Origin: a bacterium
GTDB taxonomy: Bacteria; Bacillota_I; Bacilli_A; RFN20; CAG-826
Reading direction: 5' to 3'
DNA: 9,544 nt
Assembly: GCA_019421105.1 (NCBI GenBank)
Contig: JAHZFY010000014.1
Coordinates: forward strand, 10,095 to 19,638
The position numbers were made by a program, and so were the translations under genes. Positions 1-6,783 of the stretch are shown one piece after another (position 1 is the stretch's first letter; every line of letters begins with the position of its first letter). Under the pieces are notes generated by a model. It saw only the letters and a program-made list of their open reading frames with translations. It did no database searches and was not told the DNA's origin.

Positions 1-436
1 GAATTGATTTATTGAATCATGTTCTTTCCACCTTTAAAAAAGATGATTTTATTTTGCCTGAACCTATTTTTGAGAGCTCTAAATACTTTTGGGCAGGATG
101 GGCATCATGCCAATATCAAAATTATAAATCGATATCATTTTTTGAAATAAATAAAGCCTGTCCTATTAAAAAGATTTTAAGTTTATACGATGTTCTTCAT
201 GAAGCGGATATAACGAAATTTTTTAATGTTGTTGATAAATACATATAATTACGAATTCGTACTGCACCAGGATTGTCTCAAAGTCAATTAGCCAAAAAAG
301 CCGAAGTATCAATTAGAAATATACAAATGTATGAATAACAACAAAATAATATAAATAAAGCGCAGGTAGATATCCTATTTAGACTTTCTAAAATATTGGG
401 TTGTAATATAAAGATTTATTAGAAAATAATGAGTAA
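1..436 (+). pseudogene. Broken XRE helix-turn-helix gene (3' part, cut by the window edge)
   Basis: The frame is open from the left edge, so the 5' end lies outside the window. It encodes a segment with FWAGWASCQYQ and LSLYDVLHEADITKF, then a stop at 246-248. In the same phase it then encodes an HTH segment (PGLSQSQLAKKAEVSIRNIQ), a second stop at 336-338, and INKAQ...LFRLSKILGCNIK. From memory, proteins of this kind are single chains: a helical N-terminal domain with a W-A-G-Y/W...YYQW-like motif, then an XRE HTH ending in YEQR..DINKAQ...LGC..EDLLE. The second stop stands where that family has Gln (CAA to TAA). After NIK the frame breaks: one missing base near 408-412 restores DLLENNE and a stop at 434-436. 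Three independent lesions make a dead gene much likelier than sequencing error. The family role (antitoxin-like or regulator) is unknown to me. The HTH assignment is confident. Confidence 0.8.
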
Positions 437-457
437 AAGTTTAATATCTTTAAAAGA

Positions 458-487
458 AAAGCATGAAGATGTCCATGCTTTATATTT
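458..487 (+). terminator. Weak hairpin, possible terminator of the broken HTH gene
   Basis: AAAGCATG (458-465) pairs with CATGCTTT (474-481) around an 8-nt loop and is followed by an AT-rich but interrupted T stretch. It begins 22 nt after the reconstructed stop at 436. The poor T tract keeps confidence low. Confidence 0.4.
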
Positions 488-559
488 ACTGATTAAAGAT
501 TAATCATCCACGTGTTTATTTCTAATTTTTATCCGTGTGCTTTATTTAACATAATATTT

Positions 560-795
560 GAAGCTTCATTGATGCATTAACTATTGGTGTTAGTTTAAAA
601 ACATTACCAATCTTTATTGTTTATGATTTTATAATTATCACTTTAGTGACTTTTTGTTTACCAATAATTTGTGTCTTATTAGGACAACAAATTAATAAAT
701 TATTAAAGGGGAAATATTCAATCGCTAACATAGTAGGTGGAATAATATTGATCATTTTAGGAATATCGATTTTAATTGAACACTTATTAGGATAA
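560..795 (+). pseudogene. mntP: C-terminal remnant of manganese efflux pump MntP
   Basis: From 568 one frame reads IDALTIGVSLKTL, then hydrophobic stretches, then NIVGGIILIILGISILIEHL-LG and a TAA at 793-795. This matches the second half of MntP (DUF204): the conserved S-I/L-D-A-x-x-x-G-V segment with its membrane Asp, and the C-terminal GG-x-x-L-I-x-x-G-x-x-I-L-x-x-H. The GAA GCT TCA codons just upstream (560-568) would complete EASIDAL but lie in another phase, so a one-base deletion is likely at 566-568. MntP is normally about 185-190 residues; only about 78 are here, and the first three membrane segments are not recognisable upstream. No start codon or ribosome binding site serves the fragment, so it is presumably not translated. 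The intact family exports Mn2+ across the cytoplasmic membrane. The identification rests on motif recall. Confidence 0.72.
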
Positions 796-797
796 AA

Positions 798-826
798 AAA
801 GCAGGATATAATCCTGCTTTATTTTT
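798..826. terminator. Bidirectional rho-independent terminator
   Basis: AAAGCAGGAT (798-807) and ATCCTGCTTT (811-820) form a perfect 10-bp stem with a 3-nt loop. T-rich tracts flank both sides (ATTTTTA on +, TTTTTTAT on -). It starts 3 nt after the mntP remnant stop and lies 15-45 nt beyond the stop of the convergent lipoprotein gene, so it can serve both. Confidence 0.88.
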
Positions 827-840
827 AATGACTTTCAGTT

Positions 841-3144
841 TTAAAAACCACTTACTGCATATGAAATTGTGTGTGATGTTGGATTTCCTGGAACATAGTT
901 TTCATATGGGATAACAATATCAAATGCTGCACTGCCATTTGATTCAAATTTTTGATCATATGGAGTAGATGCATCTTTTTTATATAAAACATAGCCAACT
1001 GTGAATTGAATTGTGTTTCCACTATATAACTTGACTTGGCAAGAATAAGTTCCATCTTCTTGTAGTTCAACTACTTGGCAATTTCTCCAAGATCCACCAA
1101 ATGGGCCACCATAAAGTCCAACTTCTAATTTATTGCCTTCTGGAATTTCAATGGCAGGAAGTGTTATATTAATTGTCACTACTACTGGTAATTGCCAACC
1201 TAATACTTCATAAGTGAAGTTAGATGGACTTGTTTCACCAACTGTGAAAGAAATCTTTTCTTCAATAACCTTACCTTCAGCAGTCGTTGCAAACATTTCT
1301 ACACCTGTTCCATAATATAAAACATTAAATTTAATTACTGTTCCAGGTTTTTCAAATGTTTCAACTGCATAAGTTGTATCATCGACTTTTTCAGCAATAT
1401 ATGAATTAGCTAAAGAACTTGTATATAAATACAATTTAGCGTCTCCTTGATTGACTTCGTCAAATAAGGATTGAGTATTGCTTGGAACTTTAAGTGTGAT
1501 ATTAGTTTTAACTACATTTTCAAACTTAGCAATTTCGTATGTAAAGTTGCTAGTTTCTTCTTTGATAGTAACAGTTTGCATAAATTCTGTTCCATCTTCG
1601 TTTAAAGCAAATGTTTCTAATTTACCCTTTAAATAATATAAGACATAGAAATTAATCTTATCATTAATTTTGACATCCACTGAAGCAAAATAGGTTCCAT
1701 CTTCTTGCTTTTGCAAAACAATTGAAGATGATAATTGACCTGTATATAAATATAAGGTTCCATCGACACCTAAACTATCGATATATGCAGCTGCTGCACT
1801 TGATAATTTAATTGTGAAATTAGCTTTGCATGTTGGAGCAACATAATTGCCATCTTCATCTGAAATCAACCATTTTAAAGCATTTGGGAATCTTTCTCTC
1901 CAAGATGTTTCAGAATGTTGACCTTTTTCATCGATTAATGTATAAATCAAATTTTCTGGATAACCAGCATTAACCAATTCATTACTAACTGGGTCAATAT
2001 ATGTATATAATGTTTCTAATTTTCCAGCATCAAGATATAATCTTGGCATTGGTTTAGAAAAATCTAATGAATTGATAAATAATTGACGATTTTCTTTGCT
2101 GTTAATTTGAAATGATGAAGAAAAACCTGCGACCATTCCAAAAACTTCAGGATAAGATAAACCGATTGAAAATGAAATTAAACCACCCATAGAGGAACCG
2201 GCAATCATGGTGTTATCTTTATCCGTTAAAACATTATAATTAGCGTCGATATAAGGTTTTAATGTTTCGACGAGAAAACGACCATATAATTCTCCTTCTG
2301 CATTAGCGGTATCACCCCAATTTGGTGTGTATTCTTTCATGCGATAGGATGAATTATCAATACCAACGACAATCGCCCCATCAAAGACACCATCTTTAAT
2401 AAATTGAGTAATAGTTTCATCTACCATCCATTCGCCGGCAAATGAAGTTGCATCATCAAACACGTTTTGTGCATCTTGCATATAAATTACAGGATATTTA
2501 GTTTCTTTGTCATTTGGATTATATCCTTCAGGTGTCCAAACTCGAATTGTTCTTGTTCTATTATCTGCAAATTGTGGCATTTTCATACCTTCGATAATAT
2601 CTAAATTACCTACAACAGTATGTTCGACAGGTGCATCGGGATTAGCAAATTGCGCAACTGTATCAAAAACCTCTACCACTTTGTCTGAATTAGCAGGAAT
2701 GGTGATGACTCTATTTGCCATTTCCGCACCGTTTTCATCTTTTTCAACGCCTTTCCATTGATCAGAAGCGCTAAAAGATGGAAGTTGTTTAGTCCACTTA
2801 TATTCAACTTGGACATCGCTGCTATTATCGACTTTTAAAACTAATTGATAGTTCAAATCATCGATCTTTTTAGCCGCATAATCTAAATTAGATGGCGTCC
2901 AATCATTTAAAGTAGACCCAATTGTGATGTGTTCTCCATCATTTAATGGAGCAGGTATCTTAACATTAAGAACCAAATTGCCATCAACAGGTACATCACT
3001 ACCACTAGTTGATATATCGGTTGTGCTTGTGTCTTTTGATGAGCTATCAGATAATTCGCTAGATGTTTTATTTTCACTAGATACACATGAAGCAAGCATC
3101 ATCGCCAAACAAGCAGGGAACCATAGTAAAATACTTTTTTTCAT
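841..3144 (-). CDS. Secreted lipoprotein esterase with starch-binding-like and tandem beta modules
   Basis: This is a predicted surface lipoprotein of 767 residues. The ATG at 3144 is chosen over one 21 nt upstream because AAGGAG ends 7 nt before it and it begins a classic signal (MKKSILLWF...LASC, lipobox Cys20). Residues 21-50 are a Ser/Thr/Asp-rich tether. Residues about 57-165 resemble a CBM20-type starch-binding fold (TIGSTLNDW, VEYKW, W..VE...ANRVITIP). Residues about 175-430 are an alpha/beta hydrolase of the Esterase (EstD/enterochelin-esterase-like) family: the nucleophile is Ser318 in GSSMGG, with probable Asp372 (LYLDAG) and His410 (GQHSETSW). Residues about 439-546, 547-650 and 655-767 are three related beta-rich modules (NFTIKL/NITLKV/NITLPA starts, LYLYT, FYVLYY/FNVLYY/FTVGYV), perhaps further carbohydrate-binding domains. 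I infer ester removal from a glycan or similar polymer outside the cell; the substrate is unknown. It stands alone, divergent from the HTH gene. Confidence 0.85.
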   Translation of the reverse strand: MKKSILLWFPACLAMMLASCVSSENKTSSELSDSSSKDTSTTDISTSGSDVPVDGNLVLNVKIPAPLNDGEHITIGSTLNDWTPSNLDYAAKKIDDLNYQLVLKVDNSSDVQVEYKWTKQLPSFSASDQWKGVEKDENGAEMANRVITIPANSDKVVEVFDTVAQFANPDAPVEHTVVGNLDIIEGMKMPQFADNRTRTIRVWTPEGYNPNDKETKYPVIYMQDAQNVFDDATSFAGEWMVDETITQFIKDGVFDGAIVVGIDNSSYRMKEYTPNWGDTANAEGELYGRFLVETLKPYIDANYNVLTDKDNTMIAGSSMGGLISFSIGLSYPEVFGMVAGFSSSFQINSKENRQLFINSLDFSKPMPRLYLDAGKLETLYTYIDPVSNELVNAGYPENLIYTLIDEKGQHSETSWRERFPNALKWLISDEDGNYVAPTCKANFTIKLSSAAAAYIDSLGVDGTLYLYTGQLSSSIVLQKQEDGTYFASVDVKINDKINFYVLYYLKGKLETFALNEDGTEFMQTVTIKEETSNFTYEIAKFENVVKTNITLKVPSNTQSLFDEVNQGDAKLYLYTSSLANSYIAEKVDDTTYAVETFEKPGTVIKFNVLYYGTGVEMFATTAEGKVIEEKISFTVGETSPSNFTYEVLGWQLPVVVTINITLPAIEIPEGNKLEVGLYGGPFGGSWRNCQVVELQEDGTYSCQVKLYSGNTIQFTVGYVLYKKDASTPYDQKFESNGSAAFDIVIPYENYVPGNPTSHTISYAVSGF

Positions 3145-3151
3145 ACTTACA

Positions 3152-3157
3152 CTCCTT
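3152..3157 (-). promoter_or_regulatory. Ribosome binding site of the lipoprotein gene, decides the start
   Basis: AAGGAG on the - strand, 7 nt before the ATG at 3144. It lies inside the region that would be coding if the upstream ATG at 3165 were used, which argues for the downstream start. Confidence 0.8.
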
Positions 3158-3163
3158 GATGTC

Positions 3164-3169
3164 ATTATA
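3164..3169 (-). promoter_or_regulatory. Possible -10 box of the lipoprotein gene
   Basis: TATAAT on the - strand, 19 nt before the chosen ATG. It implies a leader of only about 12 nt, which still contains AAGGAG. No good -35 stands at 16-18 nt spacing. A TTGACA exists on this strand at 3218-3223, but it is far too distant to belong with it. Confidence 0.3.
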
Positions 3170-3217
3170 CATAATAAAAATTAATATACTTTTTATTAAA
3201 AATATTTTCATTAAAAA

Positions 3218-3235
3218 TTGTCAACTTTGTCAACT
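3218..3235 (+). repeat. Perfect 9-bp tandem repeat, candidate operator
   Basis: TTGTCAACT occurs twice back to back (3218-3226 and 3227-3235). The first copy contains the -35 box and the second lies in the promoter spacer. A protein bound here would block the promoter. The nearest candidate is the HTH protein encoded immediately downstream (autoregulation). This is an inference from position. Confidence 0.5.
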
Positions 3236-3247
3236 TATTATTATAAT
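3218..3247 (+). promoter_or_regulatory. Sigma-A-type promoter of the HTH gene
   Basis: TTGTCA (3218-3223), an 18-nt spacer, then consensus TATAAT (3242-3247). Transcription should start about 6-7 nt later, that is, at or next to the ATG at 3254. The -35 box lies within the tandem repeat described separately. Confidence 0.65.
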
Positions 3248-3253
3248 ATATGT

Positions 3254-4258
3254 ATGGAAAACTTACGATTCATCATAGAAAAGTTAAATATTACCCAACA
3301 AAACTTATCGGATTATTTAGAAGTAGATAAATCATATATTTCTAAAATTATTAGACATCGTAATATCAAAAAAGATTCAAAATTCTATAATAAATTAAAA
3401 GTATTTCTTTTAAAAAATTATTCAAAGGAATTAAGTGATATATTAAATGTTAAGAATAATTCTTTAGATGAGTCTTTAGATAATTATTTTTTTAAAAATA
3501 ACAAATGGATTCTTTTAAATAAAGTGTTTGAATATAAAAAGACGATATATATCAGTATAACTTCAAACCAAGAAAAAATCGTTTTAGATTGGATAGAAAA
3601 TATATTAAAAAGAGTCGACACACAAAAACTTGTTATCTTGTTAGATAAAAATAATATTAAGATAAATAATTTTATTTACTACCGCCTTTTTAATTACATC
3701 ATGAAAAATGTCGTAGAGTTTTATAAGATTAGTGTTCCTACCTTAACTAGTTTTATATACGCTCCTAATCATGCTTTTTTAATTTTAGAGAATTACAAAA
3801 ATAAAAGTTTTATTAAAGAAATTCCACTTGATTATGAGTTTAATCAAATTATCAAATCTAAGATTAAAGATTCGATTTTAACTGGAGTTAATCCAATCAG
3901 CACTATTCAACCTGGAATTGCTTTTTTACTCGATAAAAAAATTACAAAAAATATGAGCAAAACAAAGCAACCAGTTTATTTTGTATCGCATCCACACTTT
4001 TCGATATTAAATAATGAATTATTAGAAAAAATAATCGATAACAACAAAATACAAGGTGCTTTAAAAGACAAAATTATTTCATTAGAAAAAGAAAAAGATG
4101 ATTTTGATAAAATCGTTATATATTGCACAAAAGATTCGTTGATCTATAAAGATGGATTTTCCCCATCAGGCCTTAGTATCTTTTTAAAATCTGAATTGAA
4201 ATTCAATAAAAACATATACATTGATTATATAAAACTTTTAAAGCAAAAAAATAAATAA
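3254..4258 (+). CDS. HTH-domain protein of unknown function, probably frame-truncated
   Basis: This protein of 334 residues is not a family I recognise. Residues about 1-52 look like an XRE-type helix-turn-helix (RFIIEKLNITQQNLSDYLEV, then DKSYISKIIRHR), so DNA binding is likely. The remaining 280 residues are Lys/Asn/Ile-rich, mixed alpha/beta and without a membrane segment; stretches such as SFIYAPNHAFLILENYKN and QPVYFVSHPHF suggest a folded sensor or ligand-binding part, which is a guess. I place the start at the ATG at 3254; an in-frame TTG at 3218 would fall inside the promoter and operator. No Shine-Dalgarno sequence precedes 3254, in contrast to the other intact genes, which fits a leaderless mRNA. 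The gene is more AT-rich than its neighbours. It stops just after an A7 tract (4245-4251); one A fewer would extend it in an open frame to 4481 (408 residues). It may regulate itself and perhaps the divergent lipoprotein. Confidence 0.75.
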   Translation: MENLRFIIEKLNITQQNLSDYLEVDKSYISKIIRHRNIKKDSKFYNKLKVFLLKNYSKELSDILNVKNNSLDESLDNYFFKNNKWILLNKVFEYKKTIYISITSNQEKIVLDWIENILKRVDTQKLVILLDKNNIKINNFIYYRLFNYIMKNVVEFYKISVPTLTSFIYAPNHAFLILENYKNKSFIKEIPLDYEFNQIIKSKIKDSILTGVNPISTIQPGIAFLLDKKITKNMSKTKQPVYFVSHPHFSILNNELLEKIIDNNKIQGALKDKIISLEKEKDDFDKIVIYCTKDSLIYKDGFSPSGLSIFLKSELKFNKNIYIDYIKLLKQKNK

Positions 4259-4481
4259 TGGAACAATACTTTTATATTTTATAGATTTAAAAATAGATTT
4301 TTATATTACAATTTATGATCATCTAATTATCTTATATCCAAAAAATAAAGATAATTCGAATATATTATTGATTGAAGATGATGATTTTGTTATCAACTTA
4401 AAAAAGAAATTAAAGGCAAAAACAAAATACATCAAACAAAACGCTATAGAATATATTGATAGTTTATTAATTGATAATTAA
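4248..4481 (+). pseudogene. Out-of-frame continuation of the HTH protein
   Basis: In the phase reached by dropping one A from the A7 tract at 4245-4251, the frame is open for 77 codons to a TAA at 4479-4481. It reads smoothly from LLKQK into INNGTILLYFIDLKID, then LIILYPKNKDNSNILLIED, and ends KQNAIEYIDSLLIDN. It has no ATG, GTG or TTG near its beginning and no ribosome binding site. It is therefore better explained as the severed C-terminal end of the preceding protein than as its own gene. Given the base composition, so long a stop-free stretch is unlikely by chance (my rough estimate, not a test). Its stop overlaps the stop of the convergent thiI. Alternatives are programmed or transcriptional slippage on the A tract, or a sequencing indel. 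Confidence 0.55.
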
Positions 4482-5650
4482 AAGAATAAATCGTCTTTTT
4501 TAATGACTTTAGTTTCGATATTTTCTAAGGCTTCATCGATTAAGGCTTGATAATCGAATTTACTTTCATATTTTTCCACTTCATCAATTTTTGGAGCGGT
4601 TTTAGGATTTTTTGGAGCAAAGATTGTACAACAATCTTCATATGGTCTAATCGAAATTTCAAAAGTATCTATTTTTTTAGCAATATCGATAATATCTAAT
4701 TTATCAAAAACTGCTAGAGGACGAATAACCGGCATGTTACAAACAGCATTAATCGTGTTCATAGAAACAAGAGTTTGTGAAGCAACTTGACCGATTGATT
4801 CACCATTTACAATAGCAAGACAGTTACGTTTTTTAGCTAATGATTCACTTATTCTATACATCATTCTTCTCATGATGGTAATAGCAAAACTTTCATTAGA
4901 ATTAGCATAGATTGCTTCTTGTAATTTTGTAAAAGGTACAATATGTAAAACGATGCTTTCTTGATAGCGATTTAATTTAGATAATAAATCTTCTAATTTA
5001 TATATGACACCTACTTGGGTATATGGAGGAGAGGCAAAATGGATGCACTCAATCGATACCCCTCTTTTCATCATTAAATAACAAGCAACAGGAGAATCGA
5101 TTCCGCCACTTAACATCATTAAGGCTTTTCCACCTACTCCTAAAGGATATCCACCTGCCCCTTGGAATGTTTTAAAAAAGATATATGTTCCTTCTTGTCT
5201 AACTTCAATAGATAAATTGATATCAGGATTATGAACATCCACTTTTAAATCTGTATTTTTTAAAATGTGAGGAGCGACCATTCTAACGATTTGATCAGAT
5301 ATATATGGGAATGATTTATTTGATCTTTTACAATTAACTTTAAATGTTTTACCTTCTAATTCTTTAATTAATATTAAAGAAGTTTCTTTGATTAATTCGA
5401 TATCACTATCGATTTTATACACTAAAGATATCGCTTTAATTCCAGAAATATCACATAAAACATTTAAGATAGGTTCATAATCTTCACCTTTTAAATCAAC
5501 ATAGATGTGATCATATCTAACATCTAAAGAAATATTGTTGAATTCTTTTAAAGCATTTTTAATATTTTTTGCTAGACGGTTTATAAAATCTTTTTTATTT
5601 TTACCTTTAGTAGACAATTCACCAAAGCGAACCATTAACATTTGTTTCAT
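4478..5650 (-). CDS. thiI: tRNA 4-thiouridine synthase ThiI, short form without rhodanese
   Basis: ThiI adenylates U8 of tRNA and replaces its oxygen with sulfur (s4U); in some bacteria it also feeds thiamine thiazole synthesis. The 390 residues show an N-terminal ferredoxin-like part (1-60, MLMVRFGELSTKGKNKKDF), a THUMP domain (about 60-165), then a PP-loop ATP pyrophosphatase domain with SGGIDSP at 181-187 and NGESIGQVASQT at 282-293. EDCC at 338-341 corresponds to the region of the catalytic Cys344 of E. coli ThiI. The length is that of Bacillus-type ThiI, which has no C-terminal rhodanese domain and takes sulfur from a dedicated desulfurase; here that is the gene directly upstream. The start ATG overlaps the iscS stop as ATGA, and AGGAGGT lies 8 nt before it inside iscS. 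It ends convergently, sharing stop-codon bases with the + strand frame ending at 4481. I see no clear terminator. Confidence 0.95.
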   Translation of the reverse strand: MKQMLMVRFGELSTKGKNKKDFINRLAKNIKNALKEFNNISLDVRYDHIYVDLKGEDYEPILNVLCDISGIKAISLVYKIDSDIELIKETSLILIKELEGKTFKVNCKRSNKSFPYISDQIVRMVAPHILKNTDLKVDVHNPDINLSIEVRQEGTYIFFKTFQGAGGYPLGVGGKALMMLSGGIDSPVACYLMMKRGVSIECIHFASPPYTQVGVIYKLEDLLSKLNRYQESIVLHIVPFTKLQEAIYANSNESFAITIMRRMMYRISESLAKKRNCLAIVNGESIGQVASQTLVSMNTINAVCNMPVIRPLAVFDKLDIIDIAKKIDTFEISIRPYEDCCTIFAPKNPKTAPKIDEVEKYESKFDYQALIDEALENIETKVIKKDDLFF

Positions 5651-6783
5651 GATCTAATACCTCCTATAGCTTGATTTAATAAGTCGATAAATTGTTTTAC
5701 TTCATCTAAGTTGTTTTCGATATTAAAAGACACTCTAATTGTATTTTGAAAAATTTGTTTATCTTTATTTAAGTTTTTAACTGTTTTTGAAAAAGCTTCT
5801 TTTTTGCTAGAGCACGCTGAAGCAGTCGACACCATCACTCCATTCATCGATAAAGATTCAACGGCGACACTAGCTTTTTTATTTTTTAATGAAAAGTTTA
5901 AAATGTAAGGAGAATCATCTTTATTAGAATTTAGTTCATAATCGTTTAAATGATTATTTAAATAATCATAAAGATAATCATGTAAGATTTTTACGTGTTT
6001 AAAATTCGTTTCAAAATTTTGTTTTCCTTTTCTTAAAGCCACGGCAAGCGCAACTGCATTAGCGACGTCATTTGTCCCACTTCTAATGCCCCATTCTTGC
6101 CCGCCACCAAAATTTAAAGGATGAAGAGTAATATCGTTTTTTAAAACTAAAGCTCCACACCCTTTTAATCCGTGGATTTTATGGCTAGAAATAGTAATTA
6201 AATCACAGCATTTTAAATCGATATTCACTTTATTGATCGCTTGAACTGCGTCACAATGAAATTTGCATTTTGAATTTTTAGCTTTAATGATATCCACAAT
6301 TGCTTTAATATCATTTTTTGAACCGATTTCATTATTGACACCCATGATAGATACCAATAATGTTTTGTCAGTTATCAATTCTTTTAATTTATCCAAATTA
6401 ACATGTCCTTTTTCATCGACATCAACATAATCAATTCTAATTCCAAATTCATTTTTTAGATATTCAAAAGCGTTGCCGATAGATGAATGTTCAATGCTTG
6501 AACATATGATGTGATCACCATTATTTTTATGCATTAAAACATAACCAATAACCGCTAAATTGTTGGCTTCTGTAGCACCACTTGTCATGATGACTTTATA
6601 AGTATCATTCAAATTTAAACAAGCTAAAATTTGTTTTTTAGCTTTTAAATAAACATTTTCTACTTCTTTAGCAAAAATATGTGGAGAAGAAGGATTAGCG
6701 TAGTATTTATTTAAAATTTCTAAATACGCATTTAAAACATCTTGATCCACTTTTGTGGTGGCAGCATTATCAAAATATATCAT
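5647..6783 (-). CDS. Cysteine desulfurase (NifZ/IscS type), sulfur donor for ThiI
   Basis: This PLP enzyme of 378 residues converts cysteine to alanine and carries the sulfur as a persulfide. Class V aminotransferase features are in order: IYFDNAATT at the N terminus, TSGATEANN (68-76), EHSS (98-101), HCDAVQ (176-181), PLP lysine Lys202 in SSHKIHG, GGGQEWGIRSGT (226-237) and the persulfide cysteine Cys324 in STASACSS. Its place between ezrA and thiI matches Bacillus subtilis nifZ, which works specifically with ThiI rather than in general Fe-S assembly; I infer the same here. The start ATG shares one base with the ezrA stop (TAATG). The nearest Shine-Dalgarno-like GAGG is 16 nt away, so translation probably depends on coupling to ezrA. 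It stops with UGA overlapping the thiI start. Confidence 0.93.
   Translation of the reverse strand: MIYFDNAATTKVDQDVLNAYLEILNKYYANPSSPHIFAKEVENVYLKAKKQILACLNLNDTYKVIMTSGATEANNLAVIGYVLMHKNNGDHIICSSIEHSSIGNAFEYLKNEFGIRIDYVDVDEKGHVNLDKLKELITDKTLLVSIMGVNNEIGSKNDIKAIVDIIKAKNSKCKFHCDAVQAINKVNIDLKCCDLITISSHKIHGLKGCGALVLKNDITLHPLNFGGGQEWGIRSGTNDVANAVALAVALRKGKQNFETNFKHVKILHDYLYDYLNNHLNDYELNSNKDDSPYILNFSLKNKKASVAVESLSMNGVMVSTASACSSKKEAFSKTVKNLNKDKQIFQNTIRVSFNIENNLDEVKQFIDLLNQAIGGIRS
5659..5665 (-). promoter_or_regulatory. Ribosome binding site of thiI inside the desulfurase gene
   Basis: AGGAGGT on the - strand ends 8 nt before the thiI ATG at 5650 and lies within the last codons of the upstream gene (AIGGIRS). 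The site supports this ATG over the later in-frame ATGs at codons 4 and 6. Confidence 0.8.

Noticed and set aside
12..248. Stand-alone small gene of 78 codons beginning with TTG
   Set aside because: The frame is open up to the window edge and the same phase resumes after the stop with a matching HTH segment, so it is part of a longer broken gene.
491..505. GATTAA-AGA-TTAATC dyad in the decayed zone
   Set aside because: Short and AT-only except at its ends; expected by chance in this base composition, and not positioned at a promoter.
2507..3184. Open frames on the + strand opposite the lipoprotein gene
   Set aside because: They lie antisense to a gene with a clear signal peptide, domains and ribosome binding site, and have no recognisable protein features.
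4258..4284. Short coupled gene beginning with the TAATG overlap at 4258
   Set aside because: It closes after eight codons (MEQYFYIL). The downstream coding-like frame is in another phase and is open back across the A7 tract, which fits the frameshift explanation better.
4325..4356. Inverted repeat AATTATCTT / AAGATAATT with 14-nt loop as a terminator
   Set aside because: The stem is almost pure A and T, the loop is long, and it lies inside the coding-like continuation with no T run placed for either strand.
5641..5652. UGA read as tryptophan (Mycoplasma code)
   Set aside because: The desulfurase ends naturally at UGA, exactly overlapping the thiI start, at a normal C-terminal length for the family, and tryptophan codons in the window are UGG.
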